64,000 nt of DNA from positions 15,663,001-15,727,000 of the forward strand of contig OW285192.1 of NCBI GenBank assembly GCA_935421135.1. Reading direction: 5' to 3'. Each line of letters opens with the position of its first letter. Position 1 is the first letter of the stretch. The notes beneath the pieces were generated by a model. It worked only from the letters and a program-made list of their open reading frames with translations. It was not told the origin of the DNA and searched no databases. The DNA is from Bugulina stolonifera (Eukaryota; Bryozoa; Gymnolaemata; Cheilostomatida; Bugulidae). Below, piece by piece: positions 39,275 to 51,176 of the stretch. The translations under genes and the position numbers were made by a program.

Positions 39275-42200
39275 CTAAAGGGCCTTGCACACTGCAGAGG
39301 TGAATTCATTTGTTGTAGCATATCCACCAATGTCCTGCGTTCGAACCTGTAACACATACAATGCCGTTTAGTAGTAAACACATGTTGTATCTAAGCATGT
39401 ATGTCTATGATGAGATATATTGAGAAGATGAATCGGTAGCTTTCTACATCACAACTAGAGATGCATAGTCGAAGGGGGGGGGGGGGGGAGGGAGTCCCTT
39501 ATATGGGCCATAGAATTTTTCCCAACTTGTATTTTAACTAGCTAGTACTACATATGAATGCTAAAGTTTTGCATAAATCTTTGTCTGAATCTGCCTTTCC
39601 ATCTAACCTGCAAGGTTTACCAGAATTACACGTGTACAGATGGTGAAGATAAGCTACTGAAGTACCTTGCCAGCTTTGATGACTTTATAAACCGCAGCCT
39701 CTATCTTGTTACCATATCTCTCCAAATTCATATGTTTCAACATGTTAGCAGCGCATAAGAGTATAGCTGTAGGGTTAGCAATATTCTTGCCTTGAGCTTC
39801 GGCAAAAGAGTGTCTGGCACCCTAAATGTCGTAATAAGACAGATAAAATGTCACAAGATCTAAGTCTATCAACAGTATGCTTAAAGCTATCAGCATTGTA
39901 ACCTCACCACAATGTTGTAAACAGCAAAAAACCATTTCTTATGAAGTGGTTTCACATAGATATCTATGGAATACAAAACTCTTATGAAGTGGTTACACAT
40001 TGATATCTATGGAATACAAAACTCTTAGTAAAGTTATTGGAAGAATACTTTCTACTCACAGGCTCAAAGAAGGCCACTTGTGAACTGTAACTTTCCCCTG
40101 GCACAACGCCAGCTCCTCCAACCAAACCAGCTGCTAGATTGTCAATGATGCTGCCATAGAGATTAGGCATCACCATTACATCAAACTGATATGGGTTAAA
40201 GACAAGCTGCAATCATTTAGTTGTATTCAATCCACCGTCATTTACAGCAACAGTGCAGTAAATGACGGTGAATGAGGTGGAACAGAGTCAATAACGGAAG
40301 TACATGTAGATTAGGCTTACCTATACTACATAGGCTAGTCTACCAACTCATACTCTCATACTAGAATTATAGGTTGAGCATAGTAGCATTAGCATATAGT
40401 ATTTATATTGACTTGTGATTTTTGATTATTCATGTTCATAGAATAGAGTTCAATATTCCATCGATACCTTCCTTATCTTTTAATATTATTATACAAATAC
40501 AAAGGTTAGACCATGTTTACCAAGTGCTAGAACATCTGCCTGCATGCAGGTATTCTGTAGCAAAGCATAGCTTACCTGCATGCAGGTATTGCATAACATA
40601 GCATATCTTACCTGCATGCAGGTATTGTGTAGCATAGCATATCTTACCTGCATGCAGGTATTGTGTAACATAGCATATATTAACTGCATGCAGGTATTGT
40701 GTAGCATAGCATATCTTACCTGCATGCAGGTATTGTGTAACATAGCATATATTAACTGCATGCAGGTATCGTGTAACATAGTATATCTTACCTGCATGCA
40801 GGTATTGTGTAACATGGCATATCTTACCTGCATGCAAGTATTGTCTATAATCATATCATCAAATTCTATCAAAGGGTACAACTTGGCAATCTCTCTACAA
40901 CTCTCCAGAAACAAACCGTCTGCTAGTTTCCTGAAATTAATAATCAAAGTGCATAAGTTTAGGGCAAGATTAGTAGAATAAAATAACACCACTAGTATAT
41001 AATTATGTACCATATATACTTTACAATCCTCAAGTACAATATTTCAGAATTGTCCCCTCTTCTAAACAAAGAGAGAACTAAAAATACATTATACAATATA
41101 TAGAAAATGGCCAAACCCCCTAACATTCAGTAAGGCGCAAGGTGGCCATAATAAGAGGGGTGCCCTTGTGTGCAGTTCGTTCAGAGCATGTCTACTGCTC
41201 ACCAGTGAAGCTTCCTTTTTAGGTTGCTTAGCTGGTGTAGTGGTAGCATGTTCTGCTCACTGTGTTAGGCGATTAGGTGCCGTAGAGGCCCCGGGTTCAA
41301 ACCCCAGTTAGGGACTGGTATTTTCATGGATTTGAAACAAGTCACTGACTGCTCAAAATAAATTCCTTGCTTAAAATACATTGTACAAAGAGAGGACAAC
41401 TTTAAAATTAGGTGTATGTAATCAATAATTTTATATTATAAGCAAACAGTCAAACAACAATAGCATCTAGGCAGCAGCGCAACAAGCAACAAAACAACGT
41501 AGAGAAGCCATTGTAAACGAAGCTGTAGGCAGTTACCTGAATCAGCAATTATAATATGCTTATTGTATAATCCCAGTTTCCGCTTACTAACATGTCAAAT
41601 CTGATTAACAGTACAGATCTGTGTACACATTACCAAATATTAGTACACATTATTAGTACATGGTTTCATGAGTGAATTGAAATTATTTAGAAGTTGTTTG
41701 TTCTTGCACCCATGAAGGAAAGAGGAGACAACTCCTATATCAACACCCCTGAGTATGAAGTTGTAGCTGAAGAATTTACCCAACACCAAACCACAACCAC
41801 AGATCAGCAGCAACTCCATCAGCTTGTTTACGAAACATGCTTTGTGATATCAAATTTCCCAGACCATTCGAAGTTTAGAAGGATATCCAGACCGATGTTT
41901 ATATCCTTCTCTCATAATAACTTACATAATATTAGCCTTATGGATTGCTGTCACCTTCTTCCTGCCATGTTTGGTAGCATAATCAAAGGCAAACTTGGCT
42001 ACCCTCCTTGACTTTTCAGCTGTGACTATCTTTAAACTTTCTACTACACCTGGTACACTCTCATGTTCTAGGGAACTTCAAAATAAATGTAATGTATTCA
42101 ACTTACAGACATCTGGGATAGTTGATAAAGCTTCCTGGAAGTCATACAGATGACAACAGGCTTATGGCTTAGTTATATAAATATGTTACCATATAGACAT

Positions 42201-45200
42201 ATACAAACTAAACACTACAACAATACATGTACATGTATAATAACATTAACCATAGACATGAATTTCACCTGTACTCTCCTTCCGTTTGCTCTCTAATAAC
42301 AACGATGTCTATGTTATTATGTCTAGTCTTTAGCCCAGGTATACTCTTGACTAGCACCACGTTAGCATACAGATCCAACATCTTCCTACATAACAGAAAG
42401 TTACCATGTGTAGTGGCAATTGACGAGAAAGAAGTACAGCTACTTATTAATTCTCTAATAGAATATGAAACTTCTGTAGAAGAACAGTGTACATCGGACA
42501 TATGCACAAGCATACACGCATATGAACAGTCATCTGTACAGGTACATGGTAAACATGGAACCATGGACGTATAAATATACAAGCATAATATAGACAAAAA
42601 TATCAATATTATCAAAAAGTATTGGTGTTCTTTCAAATGTCCCTTTTACTATTATTGCTGTCTGCCAATAACACAATCAAACTGACAACACATAGTGAAG
42701 TTACTATAGCAGTGTATCTATAAAATACACTGTTTATTTACATTCACATTCATTACAAGGAAGAAATACTACTCATTTGGATCGGTCTAAAGTATACTGT
42801 ATGCAGGTACAATATAGAATGTCGTATTCAGTGCTAACCACCAACCTCATTGCCATATTTACAGACTCTAGTTCACTCTTGTTACCTCTACCAGTTGGTG
42901 TCTGTAGTATACCTTTAATACATACACTGGACTTAGTCACTGCATCCATAAACTCTTCCAGTGAACAGTTCTGGTGAGGCTGTACTTCACTGTAACAATA
43001 GTTATAGAAGAGTACATAGGTTTGATGGTGAATATGATAACAACATAGTCCCCACTACCCTATATGACACTGTTGACTCTATTCAGCATGTTATTACTTG
43101 ACCAGGTCTGGTAGTGGGCACTGAGTGAAGTAGTGGACAGCTACAGTCTGACCACAACAACTTGGTGTGGTGCAAGACGTCATCTCACATCATTTAGTTC
43201 CTTTAATCAAGTGAGTCAAATCACACATCTAACTAATGAAACCATTCAATATAATGTAATATACCTGATAACCTTCTCATCAAAGACAACTGGTACATTG
43301 GCCTGTTTACAAACATCTTTAACACTGTGCATGAGTTCTGGCCATACTCCATCTCCTGGTACCATTGTAACAACCTGCTCCCCCACTGGCTGTGAAACTG
43401 GGCTTGGACCATATTTCTGTAATGACAAGATTCAGCCAATAGTGGAAAAAACAACACTAGATTAGAATATACGCGTATATATAATAATATTATGACCCTT
43501 TCTGTCAGAGCTGGAAATCTGGAGGTTTACTTAGATTGGCAAAATGCCCTGTAGAAAACCTAGTTAATATAGCTATAGAATTGTGACGTGCCACTGTTTG
43601 AATATGTACTGAGATCAATTGTGAAGCTTTGAAGTTCAAAGAACGCCTCTGAAAAGTTTATTAAAAACGAATAATGTGTGATAAAATAGGATGATGGATG
43701 CGTTTGAAAAAATGATCAACTATAACAAATAAACGCACTTCCGATACTTTTAACAGTTGATACAGCAAATCAAACTGTTTCTAATGATGTGACACGTGAT
43801 GCATTGGGATGATTGGGGTAAAGAGAGGATAACTCCAACGATACTGACTGGGGCTGTATCATGTCGTCAGTCACAGATTTCCAGCTAACCAAGGATACCA
43901 CAAGCATTCACAATAACCATAAAACCAATACACTAGGAGTGTTAGAAATTATTGACAAGGTTACAGAGGGACATGGAGGCGTGCAACACCAACATTTTTA
44001 CAAACAGTATATTATTATAAAGATCTGACAGCCTGCACTTGTAACCTATGACATACCTGATCTAGGGTGTTGGCAAGCTAATAAAGAATAAATGCTTGTA
44101 ATTCATATCAATTAAACTCAAATATTGCAGGTCAAAATATACATGGGCTGTGGTATTTATTTTTACCACATTGTCTTCTTAGGTATTTTAGTTTATACTA
44201 CATTGCAACAAATTTATTGGAAACGATAACCCATGAAAGCATTATATCAAGCATTATAGTCATATTGAAAATCTGAAGCATGTATAAGCCACAGGTTGTT
44301 ACACAGGCAGGTTGTTATGGAAACCCACATTAACACATGCATACATAGAGAGTTGTCTTCTCAACATCAATACCAGGTATGAGGAGGCAACTCTATGAAG
44401 CTAACAGAGACATAAATAAGTTAACAGCACATCATGCATGAAGCGAAAAACATGGCTAGGCAGCAATATGTAATTTGTGCAAACAGTGTTCACTAAAACC
44501 AAGAGCATAATACACCGTACTAGATGAGTTAATAAAGGTAAGATGAAAGATAAAATGCATAGGATAAATTTATAGTGTTACATGCATGTGGTCGTAGTTC
44601 ACACATTCTTACCTTGTCAGTTTTCATCTGTAAATACATGTACAAGTTGACTCATTTTTGGTGAAATAATGCACAAGTCAAAAACTTTTTCAATGAACCC
44701 TTAGACCAGCTTGAGTAGCTACCGATATTCGCAAGATGGTTATTGACCAACGATTTAGGCTAAACAAGGCAATATATTCTGGTCACTCATTCCACTAAAG
44801 TGGCTACTGACAGAACTGAATTGTGACCAGAATTTCGACCTATATAAGGTCCACTCACAATTAATTTGAAATAGTCAAGTGCAATTATTGTAAAATAAAT
44901 GTAAATAAATCCAATAAATTGTTGGCACTTTGGTACATACCATGTACATGTATACATTAATCACTATCTTACCAGACATAGTGATGGAAATGTTTGTAAA
45001 TATCGTCTATGCATCCCATCCTTGGATACCTACAAACAGTATGTTAACAGTTGAACCAAGTTATCAGTATTAGTAAAAGTATAAGTTTCCATCAAAGTAC
45101 AATATACTCTGACTGGAGTGGTGAGTACAAAAGCTCAACCTCAACAAAAGGAAGGAGCAAGCCAGTGGGTGAGGGGTTGAGACTTTAACCTCAGTACAAC

Positions 45201-46594
45201 ATCAAAAAGTATAACAATAACAACTTAAGAAACGGGCAGTTTACAGGCAGTTTACAGGCAGAGTTTAATACTTTTGTGTCCAGTTGGGTGGCAGGAGCAC
45301 AGCAGTACAACATGTGGCATGAGCGAGTAAATTCAACTAGTCGGGCACTGCCTACTTGCACTTATGCCTAGCCTAATGCTCTGCTGAAGTGAGGATGACC
45401 TGAGAGTCGATCTTAACTGATGGAAGCGAGTGGCCTGTAGCCACAGATCGGCACCAGCAGAGGGAGTAGAGGTAGAATGTCATATCAGCCTACTGTGGGC
45501 ACGACTCTAGTAATAGGCTGCGGGAAGCCTGGGTGTTTATTATGCTGTGATGCTATTGGTCCTAGTAACAGTCCTGGAAGGCCCTAGGATCGCACATGGA
45601 ACCCAAGTCCATTTGGATGCTTGTGTGAATATTTTTAGTCTAAACAGTACAAGGCCGCTATATACATGTACATATAGAGTAAGATGCTACTTTATTAGCA
45701 CCTCACATGCAACAGGGGCAAATAGTGAAAAACACCTTACTTATACAATAAAAACACTTCGGAATCGAGCTGGAATTGAACATAAAAAGGTTCATGGTAC
45801 AGATTATATTATTATTAGAAACAGGTATTGAAGTATTATCGAGGTTATCCAATGGCATTGTAAGTGCTGTGCAATAAGAGGTAATGCAACAGATACCCCG
45901 TCAAAGAGATATCACCATGAACATCATAGAAATCCTAGTGGACAGAAAAGGTGCAACACAGCAATTGGACACAACAATGTAATTATTTCAACATGGAAGC
46001 ACATACAATTAGCTAAGTGCTCACTCAACATAAGCAATTGGTTGTGCATACAATGTTCATGTAGTTAGATTGGTCCGACACTTGAGGACAGGAATGGCCT
46101 GTGGGTACCTCTGCTTCTTTAAAACGTGCAAGGTCACCAGTATGGCAATGACAATTTTAAAGCATGTTGCAGCTATTATGGAATGTTGTCAGGGCTTTCA
46201 TTAAATGTAAATCTCGAATTGTTCAAGGACCTGAATTGGGAGTGTAGGCACATTGTATAATTCATATATTACTTAAGTAGTGTCCTAGTACAAGAGAATG
46301 GTCAGCTAGTTGCCACAGCTCAGGAGTCAGTTCATAATGATACTAGTTAAATATTAATATGCATAAAAAATTTAATTCGAACAAAATCAAAATGAAAATT
46401 TTATTCAGCAAATAGCAAAAGAGTCTTTTGCTATTTGTTGAATAAAATTTTAAAGACATGCTTATACTAATAAATGTAAGTATATATAAGTATAAATAAA
46501 TATAAACACCATTATGGTTCTATTATTACTGTTATTTTTTTATTATTATATATTCAAGTTCCAACAGAATAATAAATAAGTAAATACTACATGA

Positions 46595-46628
<34 letters not shown>

Positions 46629-46861
46629 TAAATCAAAATTGATCTTTGCAAAAGTAGACAGCCTCAACAATTAATACGTAAATAAAAGCACCAGAACAGT
46701 ACCATTGAATTGAATTGATATAATATTCATCTTGATGGCTGATGCTACACATTCTAATAATAAATATTAATATAATATAAATATATTTTCGTTCTTACCT
46801 GTCTACAAATTCTTATCAGACTGCTATTTAGACCAGCTCTCACAGTAGCCTGCAGGGCCAT
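39275..46861 (-). CDS. IDH3B: NAD-dependent isocitrate dehydrogenase, beta subunit (mitochondrial)
   Basis: Eleven exons, all phase-consistent: 46799-46861, 44973-45029, 44613-44627 (15-nt microexon MKTDK), 43265-43416, 42846-42989, 42269-42385, 41926-42075, 40828-40930, 40060-40206, 39666-39821 and 39275-39346; 391 aa. The N-terminus is a basic mitochondrial targeting sequence ([10 protein letters not shown]..). The fold is covered by [55 protein letters not shown] and [17 protein letters not shown]. The stretch [18 protein letters not shown] is the beta-type pattern, distinct from the alpha and gamma subunits. It serves the TCA cycle as part of the IDH3 heterooligomer. Oddity: PGDGVWPE has Trp where relatives have Gly (PGDGVGPE). 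Exon 8 ends in ..NTCMQ at the first unit of a 36-bp array. Confidence 0.94.
40231..40268. repeat. 13-bp stem hairpin before IDH3B exon 9
   Basis: CACCGTCATTTAC, a 12-nt loop, then GTAAATGACGGTG. It lies about 25 bp upstream of the exon 9 acceptor on the gene strand, so it could affect branch-point access. Confidence 0.55.
40540..40842 (-). repeat. 9 x 36-bp array seeded on the exon 8 splice donor of IDH3B
   Basis: Units start every 36 bp from 40540 to 40828. On the gene strand each unit is the last 15 exon bases (NTCMQ codons) plus about 21 intron bases beginning GTAAGATATGC. The unit nearest the exon is the real junction. Six units keep GTAAG, two read CAG|TTAATA and the last reads CAG|GCAGAT. 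The frame from exon 8 stays open through the whole array to a stop at 40489. Confidence 0.95.
41046..41410 (+). mobile_element. Putative tRNA-derived SINE-like insertion with inverted ends
   Basis: The sequence carries an A-box-like TGGTGTAGTGGTAGC at about 41233 and a B box GGGTTCAAACCCC near 41293. Its ends are partly inverted versions of GAGAGGACAACTT. It lies in IDH3B intron 7. Internal sequence at 41070-41125 resembles 1700-1745 (AAAATGGCCAAA). Boundaries are uncertain. Confidence 0.45.
46395..46450. repeat. Near-perfect 28-bp palindrome in IDH3B intron 1... flank
   Basis: AAAATTTTATTCAGCAAATA continues to GCAAAAGA and is followed, almost without a loop, by its reverse complement with one G:T-type change. 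It lies in intron 1 of IDH3B. It is probably a recent foldback insertion; the near-absent loop argues against a microRNA precursor. Confidence 0.7.
46597..46628. repeat. (AAT)n microsatellite
   Basis: About ten uninterrupted AAT/ATA units in IDH3B intron 1. Confidence 0.85.
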
Positions 46862-47016
46862 TGTCACTTTTTTCAGCTTAGGCCGATGGCAATAAGTAGC
46901 ATACGTATATATAATTATATCTAAATAGAGAGAGGAGTTACATATATAGACTAGAGCTATAGTAATATATTATGTAATATAAATGTAAAATAACCATAGA
47001 ATTATCATAAATCTAT

Positions 47017-50000
47017 GGGTGTAACGAAACCACCTACCCCTACCCTACCCACGAAACCACCTACCCTACCCTACCCTACCCATACGAAACCACCTACCCT
47101 ACCTTCGATACTACCTACCCTTCACCAAACAAGCATTGTAGGCTTTAATAACACATAAAAACTATTCCTAAAGTTGGGCTACATTCTCTTACCATCAAAT
47201 CAATGAAAAGATTTTTGAAAAAGCTCGTAGATTAGCTGTAAAAGCCAATATTATTTATATTTATTTTTTATTTTTAGATTTTCTCTTTGCCTGAGTACTA
47301 TAGATTAAATTGAACCGCACAGCTTTATTACCTTACTATAAAGACGCTCACAAAGTTCGTCGTGAATCCAAGGCTAGCATCAATGCTTTTTTGTTCATAG
47401 AGTTATCTTCTCTCTACGTGTCAGTTAATTATTTTCTTCATAGAGTTGTCTTCTCTATAGATATTTGTTACGATTTAAAAATGGTCTTGAAAAACAGGCA
47501 CCACAACATTTCCCATTTCCGTTTCACTTATTCTTCATCCAATTTTAGATCTAGACTCTTGAGTTTCACAAACTTTTCAGTAATATCTAATGAATTTGCT
47601 TTCTTGCACCTTTTCTCTACAACCCTTTTAGTATCTTGTGATGAGCAAGTCCAACAGTTTATTTTTAGGCCTATTTCTTTGTTAGTTATTTGTAATTTGT
47701 TTTTACTTTATTTTTATTGAAATTTTTATTTCAATTCTTCTACTCATCTTTTATCTATCTATCTTATCTTTATCGTTTACCTTATTGAACCTATCATGTG
47801 ATAATCAATAGTGAATAGAAGTGGAAATAATCAGTAACAGCTTCAACATCAATTTTGGCACTGATGGCATTATAATGATTGGGTGCAACTCCCAAGGGCT
47901 TTACTATCAATCAAGGGCCTGATAGTCTCATTTTAGTGTCACCACCAGCTATCCAAATAACTCTTTTCTTATATTTACATGATCATTATGAGTGATTATC
48001 ATAAAAATATGATAATCGTATGATGGCATATTAAATAATTTGTGTGTAGTTATAATTGCTGCAGAAAATCAAACGCTATCTATTAGTTGTAACAATGTAT
48101 GTTTTTTGTTTCGCTAACTTGCAGTTTATGGCAGGCATTTCCGTTCAAATCTGTGGTTCATTGGTTTACTACTTCAATGAATCATTTCAAAACAAATGCT
48201 TCAGCTGGTAGTAGGCTTTCATATGTGAAGTCAAGTCAAGTTCTCAGTACAGTGTAAAAATAGAACACCTCATGCATAAACCTCTCCGCAATTTGTGCTA
48301 TTAATTATAATTATGGATCATTTTCATCTTTGTAGATGATCTTAGAAAGACCTATGACTCCCACCACCACAATTGTTCCTCACTCGCTAAAACAGGTGTG
48401 GGACACGAGGTGCACATCTCACAAGGGTAAACTTGCTTCACTAGATTCGGTGAAAATGCTGATCACAAGTGAAAAAGGCACTTTCACTCATTTTAGTAGA
48501 ATGTTCACGCTAACTGATGATTCATTTAGTCTGTCTTTTTACAGATGAACACCTGCCACTGTTAGTGGATGTTTCTCGGGACAATTTATACACAATTTGT
48601 ATTGCCACCACATTCAACTTGTGCCTATATATTTGCCCTTGCAATAACCCTTCGCTCAAGCAGAATCCTTTGAGATAATCTCACCACCCGACATTCATGT
48701 TTAGCTGCAAAAATATGATATTTGTTACTGATGTGAGACTGCAACAACTGAATCACTAGAGGGAGTGTTTCCCTGCAGTAGTTTGCAAAAGTGCATGTTA
48801 CATCTTACTGACAATATCAGAGGTACAAACTGTAAATAGTGCTAGAGTTGTACCATCGAAAGCTCAATGAATTTTTAGTGGCCATGGGTGCAAGGCGCCT
48901 TTAAATTCGTTATTAGTCACTGCTGTCAAATTTCGTACAAATTAGATTGAGCAATGGTGAACTAGCGACAAAAGTTCCTTACTCACCAATCTAACCATTA
49001 GTTCCATCTGATCAAGGCCTGCATTGAACGCTCAGAACACCACCAACCTGGTGTCGTCACAACCACTAGTGAGTGCAATCACCAATAAATGGACCAATAA
49101 ATTTAAGAAAGAATGACAACTAGGCAAATTTAGTGATGGCACTGAATGAGACTATCAAGCTCTTAATAATAAAGCCCTTGGGAATTGCACCCAATCATAA
49201 CAATGCCATCAGTACCAAATGAATGCAGAAAATACTAACAAACAAGACATGCTGATTCAGTGATTATTGTGAATAGATATTGACTACAGATTTTAAAGAT
49301 TTCCATATTAATTATATAAATATACAGTTATTAAGCTGGTTAGTGGTTTAAACTCCTTTTTTCACATCTAGGAGCTCTGTTAGGTGCATTAGATTACACC
49401 AATTTTAGCTAGTTTAGTTGAAACCTCATTCATTACAATTACTAACAATTGAGCAACAACAACTTTGAGTTTTCTCTCTACAAATATTATACAATCTTCA
49501 TTTCTATTTTATAGTAGAATTATTAGAATACCACATTATAATAATAATTATAATATAATAATAATTGAAATCATTTTGAAATTATTAAAAATAAAATTCT
49601 AAAAATTTATATACTAATACTTTACTAACTTTTACTAACTTACTATTTCAAATTGGAAAGAATCTACATAGTAATATGCCTAAAAATAAACTGCTGGACT
49701 TGCTCATCACAAGATACTAAAAGGGTTGTAGAGAAAAGGTGCAAGAAAGCAAATTCATTAGATATTACTGAAAAGTTTGTGAAACTCAAGAGTCTAGATC
49801 TAAAATTGGATGAAGAATAAGTGAAACGGAAATGGGAAATGTTGTGGTACCTGTTTTTCAAGACCATTTTTAGATCGTAACAAATATCTATAGAGAAGAC
49901 AACTCTATGAAGAAAATAATTAACTGACACGTAGAGAGAAGATAACTCTATGAACAAAAAGCATTGATCTTAGCCTTGGATTCATAACGAACTTTGTGAG

Positions 50001-50330
50001 CTTCTTTATAGTAAGGTAGTAAAGCTGTGCGGTTCAATTTAATCTATAGTACTCAGGCAAAGAAAAAATCTAAAAACAAAAAATAAATATAAATAATATT
50101 GGCTTTTACAGCTAATCTACGAGCTTTTTCAAAAATCTTTTCATTGATTTGCTGGTAAGAGAATGTAGCCCAACTTTAGGAATAGTTTTTATGCGTTATT
50201 AAAGTCTACAATGCTTGTTTAGTGAAGGGTAGGTGGTATCGAAGGTAGGGTAGGTGGTTTCGTATGGGTAGGGTAGGGTAGGGTAGGTGGTTTCGTGGGT
50301 AGGGTAGGGGTAGGTGGTTTCGTTACACCC
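47017..50330. mobile_element. Long-TIR DNA transposon, MULE-like, non-autonomous
   Basis: 3.31-kb element with termini GGGTGTAACGAAACCACC and its exact inverse. The flanking 9-bp direct repeats TAAATCTAT (47008-47016 and 50331-50339) are identical. Terminal inverted arms of about 655 bp (47017-47672 and 49675-50330) look almost identical. A second inner inverted pair is at about 47857-47935 and 49135-49215. The outer 120 bp of each arm is made of CCCTACC units interrupted by ACGAAACCACC. A 9-bp duplication with long TIRs fits Mutator-like elements. No transposase was found in the core, so it would need help in trans. Open frames of about 97-136 codons in the arms are mirror copies, not evidence of a protein. 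Confidence 0.88.
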
Positions 50331-50489
50331 TAAATCTATGGTATGAACATCCGGTCACAACCGGTACTTTGTGAGTTTAAAAGATTTATCCGCAATAATT
50401 TAAAAGCCAAGACTTAGGAGTTTTCTATACTAGTTTTCTAATGCAACAGCAAACAACTCCTGCCGACTTCACGTTTTCAGTCGTAATAC

Positions 50490-51176
50490 TGTAATGGTTT
50501 TCGGGGGTTGTGCTGTCGTCTTAAGACGACTCCCTTGTCTAAAATGAAGAGCCTATGAGTGGTGCTAGGCCATCTCATTACATGGAATATTAACATGTAC
50601 TAGTAGTCAAATAACTACTCAAGACGACCCATGTAGTCCCGAGTCGACGCTTGTTTACTACACTGAGAAAGAAAGTGATCCGACCTAGAAGGCGGTTCGG
50701 GACAACTGGAACGACCTATCTACGAAGTGAAAGTCTCTGTATATAAATATAGATGTGTCTTTATTGAGATCCAAGCATGAACTGAGACAATGAACATGAA
50801 AACAGTGTGCTTTATATAGTATAAGAACTTCTGGAGGAAGTTACGGTAAAAAGGCCGACGTAGTGTCATAAAAAGATGACGTAGTGTCGTCCGAAAATTG
50901 CACAACAAGATGGCAGCCGGAAGCTCGATGACCGACCCAAAATAGGTCGGGTTCAACAAAAGATGCTTAAAATCATCTAATTCATGTACGAAATCAATAT
51001 CAGGCAATTCTGAGAGGTAGGACCTCTTTACATGGGTATAAAAAGGACATAATTGCTCAGTAATGCACATTGTAGGTATATAAGTGGCAATCTACTACAT
51101 AGACAGTTAATACAACAAGTGTAAGCATTATATAATCAGTGTCATGTAGTCGGGAGGCTTGGCTAGGACCATTACA
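50490..51176 (-). mobile_element. Solo LTR, copy 1
   Basis: 687 bp with TG..CA ends as a 9-bp inverted repeat (TGTAATGGT/ACCATTACA), flanked by ATAC on both sides. On the minus strand it has a TATA box (CTATATAAAG) and, 60-70 bp later, AATAAA, the U3-R layout of an LTR. No internal retroelement genes are adjacent. Confidence 0.8.

Noticed and set aside
40540..40842. CRISPR-like 36-bp regularly spaced palindromic repeat
   Set aside because: The period is filled by the repeat itself with no unique spacers, the genome is eukaryotic, and the unit is a duplicated exon-intron junction of IDH3B.
40580..40981. Plus-strand open frame of 133 codons with MQVL..IAYLTC repeats
   Set aside because: It is a shadow of the 36-bp array, which is open in several frames because the period is a multiple of three.
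41225..41315. Functional tRNA gene
   Set aside because: A and B boxes are present but the acceptor stem and anticodon arm do not fold properly, so it is treated as a SINE-like head.
47310..47720. 136-codon frame with hydrophobic stretches, repeated at 49664-49957
   Set aside because: The same sequence occurs in both inverted arms of the transposon, so its likeness on two strands reflects the TIR, not conservation of a protein.
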